Assembly: GCA_027484495.1 (NCBI GenBank)
Contig: JAIXSW010000608.1
Span: forward strand, 1-10,619
Length of the DNA stretch: 10,619 nucleotides
Direction: 5' to 3'
DNA from: Gammaproteobacteria bacterium
GTDB lineage: Bacteria > Pseudomonadota > Gammaproteobacteria > Enterobacterales > Alteromonadaceae
In this document: in pieces, positions 6,367 to 10,619 of the stretch
Numbering within the stretch: the stretch's first letter is position 1
Layout of the letters: each line of letters opens with the position of its first letter
The notes under the pieces: model-generated
The model's input: the letters and a program-made list of their open reading frames with translations, nothing else
Told to the model about the DNA's origin: nothing
Databases searched by the model: none
Program-made: the position numbers and the translations under genes

Positions 6367-7562
6367 CGCACCCAGCGCCAGTGGCTGCTTTGTTTAAAAC
6401 CAGCAAACCAGCGCGTTGGCCAATACAAAGCGACAGCGAGCAACACGGCAATCAACCAAACCCAGCCGACATGACTGACGCCAAGCATCGGGCCATACGC
6501 GGTCTGCTGATTCGGTGCAAATACCAGCAATGCCAGGCTATACAGCAGCAACAAGGCGTACAGATGCAGGATGTAAAAAAACATCGGCGCCGCGCCAAAA
6601 TCAGCAAGGACCTGCTGCCAGCGCGCCACAGAGTTGGCCATGGTGGCCCGTTCCAGCGCCCGCAGTGCCAGACACATCAGGCCGAGCGTCAACAGTAAAA
6701 AATCCAGCGACGGCGGATATTTGGTGAAATTCAGCAGGTCCATCAGAGTCAGCAGCGCTGTGGGCTGAACCTGCCAGTCCAGTGTTTCGCCATACAGATT
6801 CAAACCGCGTAGCAGCACCAGTGTGGCCAGCGCCAACCAACCGGTTCGCCATAAAATCCGCTGCCGCTGTCCGGCCGGCAGCTGATACCAGCTCCCTGCC
6901 AGATAACCGAGCACAATCACCCCGACCCAGGGCAATAACGGATAACTGATTTTGACGGCGATAGCCGCTTCGCCCGGCGCCAGTAAAAAGCCACGGTCGT
7001 GCAGGATGGTCCAGAGCCAGTATCCACTCTCGCCCGGCGAGAACTGCAGCGGCGTCAGCAGGTTATGCCCTGCAACCAGCAGGCAACCAAGCACCAGCAA
7101 CAGCGGCCGTGGCAAATGATGCAGCAGCGCCAGCAACAGCATGCATAGGCCAATCACCCAAATCACCTGTAAATACAGCGTGTTGTAGCTGCCAAGCCAG
7201 GCAACATTGACCAGTGTCATTTCCAGTAAAATCAGCACCAGCCCACGTTTTAGTAAAAAAGGCGTCAGCGCACGGCCCTTTTGCTGGTAAAGATAGGCCG
7301 ACACCCCGGTCAGAAACACAAACACCGGCGCACACCAGTGCGCCAGCAAACGACTGAAAAACAAGCCGGGTTCTGTCTGGCTAATCTCCATCGGATCGCT
7401 GACCTGCAGATGCAGCAGCACCCGCTCCCGCACATGGTCCAGCAGCATCATCAGCATCACCAGACCGCGCATCATATCAATGCTATTGATACGACCGCGG
7501 GATGGCGACTGATTCAGTGCTGTATTCAGTGAGCTAGTCAGCGCTGGATTGACTGTTGTCAT
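6357..7562 (-). CDS. DUF1624 / heparan-alpha-glucosaminide N-acetyltransferase-like membrane protein
   Basis: A 401-residue protein with around ten predicted membrane helices. The N-terminal signature is RINSIDMMRGLVMLMMLLDH (about 24-43), followed by FFSRLLAHWCAPVFVFLTG. This is the usual start of DUF1624 proteins, which are distantly related to lysosomal HGSNAT and to acyltransferase-3 enzymes. In HGSNAT-like proteins the helix bundle passes an acetyl group across the membrane. Here the substrate is unknown. Later segments include YPLLPWVGVIVLGYLAG (about 206-222) and FYILHLY (about 335-341). The start codon lies 2 nt after the stop of the siderophore-type receptor and has only a weak binding site, so it probably depends on the receptor's translation. 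The pairing hints at a role linked to the receptor's ligand or to envelope glycans. The gene end overlaps the MerC-like gene tail to tail by 10 nt, and no terminator is visible. Confidence 0.83.
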   Translation of the reverse strand: MTTVNPALTSSLNTALNQSPSRGRINSIDMMRGLVMLMMLLDHVRERVLLHLQVSDPMEISQTEPGLFFSRLLAHWCAPVFVFLTGVSAYLYQQKGRALTPFLLKRGLVLILLEMTLVNVAWLGSYNTLYLQVIWVIGLCMLLLALLHHLPRPLLLVLGCLLVAGHNLLTPLQFSPGESGYWLWTILHDRGFLLAPGEAAIAVKISYPLLPWVGVIVLGYLAGSWYQLPAGQRQRILWRTGWLALATLVLLRGLNLYGETLDWQVQPTALLTLMDLLNFTKYPPSLDFLLLTLGLMCLALRALERATMANSVARWQQVLADFGAAPMFFYILHLYALLLLYSLALLVFAPNQQTAYGPMLGVSHVGWVWLIAVLLAVALYWPTRWFAGFKQSSHWRWVRYF

Positions 7563-7564
7563 GC

Positions 7565-9688
7565 TCAGAACTCGTAGCGCAGGCTCAGGCGCAGCGCGCG
7601 TGGTTCACCCGGATAAGTCCAGATCGCCGAGTACGAACTCTGGATCCAGGCTTTATCCAGCAGGTTTTCGACCACCGCTTCTGCCTGTAATTGCGGCGTC
7701 AGCCGCGTGGTGGCAAACAGGCTCCACAGGCTATGCGACGGCAGCACATACGAAGGTGTGACGGCATCGCCTAACCTTTTGCTCTGATAACGCAGACGCA
7801 CACCAATCTGACTGTCATAACCCGCCAACTGCAGATTGTGGCGCAGCTGCGCACTCAGCGTATGGCGCGGCACATTGACCAAAGCGCTGCCTTTAGGGAT
7901 CAGCACGCCCCAGTCAATGTTGATACTGTCTTTCAGCGTTTCGCTATCCAGCCAGGTATAAGACACCGACAAATCGGTGTTAGCCGTAAGCCTACCCGCC
8001 AGCTCCAGTTCTGCGCCGCGGCTTTGCGCAGCGCCCAGCGTGGCCGAAAAGCCAACGTTGACCGGATCTGACACCAGAATGTTGGATTTTTCCGCATCAA
8101 ACACCGACACCGTCGCCTGCCAGGATGCCAGCGCCAGCTTCATGCCAAATTCCACCGATTCACTCAGTTCAGGCTCAAACGCCTTACCGGCGTAATCAGT
8201 GCCTGATAGTGGCAGGAAGCCTTCCGCATAATTGGCGTAGAAGGTGACCTGGTCGTTCAGCAAATAATTCAGACCAAAGCGCGGGCTGACCTGCTGATCT
8301 TCAGTCCGCGCGACGGTTTTCTTCACCAGCTCTTCAATACGTTGCTGGTAACTGTCGTAACGCAGGCCCAGCAATAACTGCCACTGCGGATCAAGCTGGA
8401 TCAGGTCCTGCAGATACACCCCGACCGCTTGCTGCGATTCGACGTTTTCATACAAAGTGGCGATAGTGCCGGGTTTGGCCACCCCATATACAGGCGCCTG
8501 AATATTGATGGCATAGCTGCCTTTGGGGCCACGATAGCGGCCGAGCAACGTGTAAAGTTCGTAATCGTAGGCGTCAGAACCGAGCAGCAGCTGATGGGTC
8601 ATGCCGAGGATCTGTGGACTGCCGCTCAGTTCGAGCCGGGCTGTGCTGTCTTCAGAGTGATAATCGCGGTAACGGCGCTGGCGTGTCAGCGTTTTGCCGT
8701 CATCAGACACGCCCTGCCGCGCCCGTGCCAGCTCGGCATCGGAAGAAAAACCCTGCAGGCTTGAATCACGATAACCGGCGCCGAGGTTCAGATGCCAGCT
8801 GTTGCCTAAGTCGCGTTCGTAGCTGAGCTGATGGCCAGTGGCTGCAATTTCCGTCGGTTTGTCACCCGGTTCGCCTAAATAGCGGCTGTGCGGCACCGTA
8901 TTGAAGTTGTTATTCAGCACGACAATACCGCGGTCAAACAGCTGATCCTGCCGCAGCACTTCAACTTCATACAGCACAGAACTGTCCGCATCGACCTGCC
9001 ACAACACCGAAGGCGTCAGCACCTGCTTTTCACTGGTGACTTCATCGCGAAAACTGCCATAGTCCTGCACAGCGCCGTTGACACGCAGCATCAGGCTGTC
9101 ACTGTAGGCATAGTTGTAGTCGCCTTCGAGCCGGTATTGCTGTTCGGTTGCGGCGCTGGCTTTGAGATAACCACCATTGGTCTGATTCGGTTTGCGCGTG
9201 ATGATATTGATAGTGCCACCGGGCTCAGAACGGCCATACAACGCCGAACCCGGGCCTTTTAAAATTTCGACCATCTCGATATTCGACACGTCGCGGTGAC
9301 CACTAAAACCGCGCCCGCCGTTAAAGCCGTTGATCAGATAACCCGACGGCATGTTTTCGTTACCGGGAAAACCACGTAGCGAGAAACTGTCCCACAGACC
9401 GCCACCATTGTTCTGCCGCGCGATGCCGCTGGATAAATCCAGCACGTCCTGAAAGCGACTCAGCGACCACTGCGCGAAATCATCTTGCCCCAGCACAGAC
9501 ACCGCCTGCGGCAATTTCTCTACCGGTACCTGACCGCGATAGCTCTGGTGATGACGCACTTCAATATGTTCCAGGCTTTGTGGCTCCTCGGCGCCAGCCG
9601 GTGCCGCACACAGCAAAGCCAGCACAGAGAATGGAAACAGACGGTGGGGAATTGCCTTAGCAGCAGAGCGGCGCGCAGAAAATGACAT
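7565..9688 (-). CDS. TonB-dependent siderophore-type outer-membrane receptor
   Basis: A 707-residue receptor of the siderophore/metallophore group (FhuA/FpvA/CntO style). A signal peptide with a basic N-terminus ends near AGA|EE (about residue 33). A TonB-box-like HIEVRH (41-46) is followed by the plug, with KLPQAVSVLGQDDF near 58-71, FSLRGF at 102-107 and the family hallmark EILKGPGSALYGRSEPGGTI at 141-160. The barrel ends ALRLSLRYEF with the terminal Phe expected for BAM recognition. There is no N-terminal signalling domain, so it is not a FecA/FpvA-type transducer. GAGG (9694-9697) 5 nt before the ATG supports the start. The operator-like palindrome at 9700-9722 resembles a Zur box more than a Fur box, so the ligand may be a zinc- or cobalt-binding metallophore. 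Ferric siderophore is the default alternative. The DUF1624-like gene follows after 2 nt. Confidence 0.9.
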   Translation of the reverse strand: MSFSARRSAAKAIPHRLFPFSVLALLCAAPAGAEEPQSLEHIEVRHHQSYRGQVPVEKLPQAVSVLGQDDFAQWSLSRFQDVLDLSSGIARQNNGGGLWDSFSLRGFPGNENMPSGYLINGFNGGRGFSGHRDVSNIEMVEILKGPGSALYGRSEPGGTINIITRKPNQTNGGYLKASAATEQQYRLEGDYNYAYSDSLMLRVNGAVQDYGSFRDEVTSEKQVLTPSVLWQVDADSSVLYEVEVLRQDQLFDRGIVVLNNNFNTVPHSRYLGEPGDKPTEIAATGHQLSYERDLGNSWHLNLGAGYRDSSLQGFSSDAELARARQGVSDDGKTLTRQRRYRDYHSEDSTARLELSGSPQILGMTHQLLLGSDAYDYELYTLLGRYRGPKGSYAINIQAPVYGVAKPGTIATLYENVESQQAVGVYLQDLIQLDPQWQLLLGLRYDSYQQRIEELVKKTVARTEDQQVSPRFGLNYLLNDQVTFYANYAEGFLPLSGTDYAGKAFEPELSESVEFGMKLALASWQATVSVFDAEKSNILVSDPVNVGFSATLGAAQSRGAELELAGRLTANTDLSVSYTWLDSETLKDSINIDWGVLIPKGSALVNVPRHTLSAQLRHNLQLAGYDSQIGVRLRYQSKRLGDAVTPSYVLPSHSLWSLFATTRLTPQLQAEAVVENLLDKAWIQSSYSAIWTYPGEPRALRLSLRYEF

Positions 9689-9699
9689 AACAGCCTCAA

Positions 9700-9722
9700 G
9701 TAATGTGATGTTATCACATATT
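9700..9722. promoter_or_regulatory. Second Zur-like palindrome upstream of the siderophore-type receptor
   Basis: Arms AATGTGATG (9702-9710) and TATCACATA (9712-9720) flank a central T. Over 23 bp the site agrees with the recalled Zur consensus at 16 of 22 non-central bases, and it shares AATGTGAT exactly with the left arm of the box at 5907-5929. It is 11 nt upstream of the receptor ATG at its nearest edge, so it covers the start of the leader. It could be the operator of another regulator. Confidence 0.5.
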
Positions 9723-9882
9723 AACTTAAAGCATTCAGTCTCGGGAAGCCCTGTGCCGGCCTTTTCGGCTCAGCCGCCGGAAAACACTGGTGGTTAGCGC
9801 CGAGGATCGACGAGAGCAGCAGCTGAGCAGCAATTGCCGCCTGCACCGCTTGCCCTTACACTGTTAGCCTCATGCTGATTTC
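9723..9882. other. Intergenic region between receptor and sensor kinase
   Basis: This stretch carries the divergent promoters of the receptor and the sensor gene but no convincing gene. A possible sensor promoter is TTGCCG (9833-9838) with TACACT (9857-9862) at 18-nt spacing, which is only a moderate match. A GC-rich segment near 9754-9780 can fold weakly (CGGC/GCCG) and lacks a T tract. Confidence 0.3.
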
Positions 9883-9887
9883 AGGAA
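9883..9887 (+). promoter_or_regulatory. Ribosome binding site favouring a GTG start
   Basis: AGGAA is 6 nt from the GTG at 9894 but 15 nt from the next in-frame ATG at 9903. An in-frame TGA at 9876 rules out any longer ATG start. The GTG is therefore the better start codon. Confidence 0.65.
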
Positions 9888-9893
9888 CTCATT

Positions 9894-10619
9894 GTGCTCA
9901 GAATGCCCCGTCCGGCACTGCTGCTGTGTTATCTGCTGTTGCTGTTATTGACCGCATCGGCCTGCCAGCACTGGATTTATCAGGATTTGCGAGCTGAGGC
10001 CGCCGGTCAGAGCAATAATCTGGCAGCATTTCTGCGTCATAGCATTGGTCGCCATGCCAATCTGCCGGCCCAGTTGAGCCAAAGCCCGCTGTTGCAACAA
10101 TGGCTGGCGCAGCGGGATATCCCGGCGCTGAACCGTTATCTGGCTGAGTTGCAGCAAAGCGCCGGCGTCGCCGATCTGTATCTGGTCAGCACCAGCGGCA
10201 TTGTGCTTGCCAGCAGCAATAGTGCCGATGCGGCTTCTTATGTCGGCCGTGATTTTGGCTTTCGGCCTTATGTGCAGGCCGCGTTGCAGCGCCAGCGCGG
10301 GTTTTATTATGCGCTCGGCCATACCAGCGGCATGCGCGGCGTCTATTACAGTGCGCCGATGCTGCAGGATGGCGCGGTGGCAGATAGCGCGGTGGCGGAT
10401 AGCCCGGTGCTGGCCGTGCTGGTGGTCAAAGTGGATTTAGAGCCATTGGAGCTGCAGCAACAACAAATCGCCGGTCTGGCCGGCAGCCATTTTATTGTGA
10501 CGGGCCAGAGCCAGGAGATTGTCCTGTCCGACGTGCCGGCCTGGCGTTTGACCAAGCTTGATAGTCAGCCGCTGAGCGCCACCGAACAACAACGCTACCT
10601 GACGAAAAATATCACCGCG
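9894..10619 (+). CDS. DctB-like sensor histidine kinase, N-terminal periplasmic sensor part (cut by right window edge)
   Basis: The visible 242 residues form the input part of a membrane sensor. A Leu-rich first membrane helix (about residues 7-25) is followed by a periplasmic double-Cache-like domain. Recognisable DctB-family segments are NRYLAELQQSAGVADLYLV, the GIVLASSN turn, YVGRDFGFRPYVQAAL and ALGHTSGMRGVYYSAPM, then VLVVKVDLEPLE. In DctB these elements build the pocket for C4-dicarboxylates. The FRPY and GxTSG positions are kept, so a carboxylate ligand is plausible. The kinase half lies beyond the window, so a DctS-like or diguanylate-cyclase output cannot be excluded. It is divergent from the siderophore-type receptor and probably unrelated to the zinc genes. 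A 15-nt triplication lies inside the domain at 10368-10412. The start is GTG at 9894, on the evidence of AGGAA 6 nt upstream. Confidence 0.75.
   Translation, partial: MLRMPRPALLLCYLLLLLLTASACQHWIYQDLRAEAAGQSNNLAAFLRHSIGRHANLPAQLSQSPLLQQWLAQRDIPALNRYLAELQQSAGVADLYLVSTSGIVLASSNSADAASYVGRDFGFRPYVQAALQRQRGFYYALGHTSGMRGVYYSAPMLQDGAVADSAVADSPVLAVLVVKVDLEPLELQQQQIAGLAGSHFIVTGQSQEIVLSDVPAWRLTKLDSQPLSATEQQRYLTKNITA
10368..10412 (+). repeat. 15-nt in-frame tandem repeat, three units, in the sensor domain
   Basis: Three adjacent 15-nt units start with GATGGC, GATAGC and GATAGC and encode DGAVA, DSAVA and DSPVL. Units 1 and 2 differ at two bases. They lie in the loop between the YSAPM strand and the VLVVKVDL strand of the Cache-like domain, where relatives usually have one short turn. 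Confidence 0.85.

Noticed and set aside
9700..9722. A CRP site or Fur box before the siderophore-type receptor
   Set aside because: The TGTGA and TCACA halves are separated by 5 bases, whereas CRP needs 6, so the symmetry centre is wrong. The GATAAT triplet pattern of a Fur box aligns poorly. A Zur-like reading fits better, though with moderate confidence.
9945..10322. 125-residue open frame antisense to the sensor kinase
   Set aside because: The plus strand gives a clear DctB-like domain over the same bases; the antisense product shows no motif and no good start site.

Overview
The window reads as chromosomal DNA of a gammaproteobacterium. The gene products are typical Gram-negative envelope proteins: two TonB-dependent outer-membrane receptors, an RND efflux pump, a lipoprotein and inner-membrane proteins. 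The palindrome at 5907-5929 matches the gammaproteobacterial Zur operator consensus closely. GC looks moderately high (estimated by eye, not computed). The style recalls Rheinheimera/Alishewanella-type organisms, but that genus guess is only an impression. No tRNA, rRNA, insertion sequence, CRISPR array or integrase was seen.

Layout. (1) 1-1798, minus strand: an MdtA/MdtB-type efflux operon, with a membrane-fusion protein followed, with an ATGA overlap, by the N-terminal third of an RND transporter cut by the left edge. (2) 1799-2043: the efflux leader with a terminator-like hairpin, and the intrinsic terminator of the next operon. (3) 2044-5851, minus strand: a His-rich ZnuD-like TonB receptor followed by a lipoprotein that resembles the zinc chaperone AztD. 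(4) 5852-5982: a divergent control region with a strong Zur-like box. (5) 5983-6366, plus strand: a small MerC-like membrane protein. (6) 6357-9688, minus strand: a siderophore-type TonB receptor and, 2 nt downstream, a DUF1624-type multi-pass acyltransferase-like protein whose end overlaps the end of the MerC-like gene. (7) 9689-9893: control region with a second, weaker Zur-like palindrome close to the receptor start. (8) 9894-10619, plus strand: N-terminal periplasmic sensor part of a DctB-like histidine kinase, cut by the right edge.

The central reading is a zinc-starvation locus. Zur would repress znuD-like, aztD-like and merC-like from one box, and possibly also the siderophore-type receptor and its acyltransferase partner from the second box. 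The ZnuD-like receptor would bring zinc across the outer membrane, and the AztD-like lipoprotein could receive it in the periplasm. The second receptor could then import a metallophore-bound metal rather than ferric siderophore. Gene identities rest on recognised motifs; the shared regulation and the zinc hand-off are inference.
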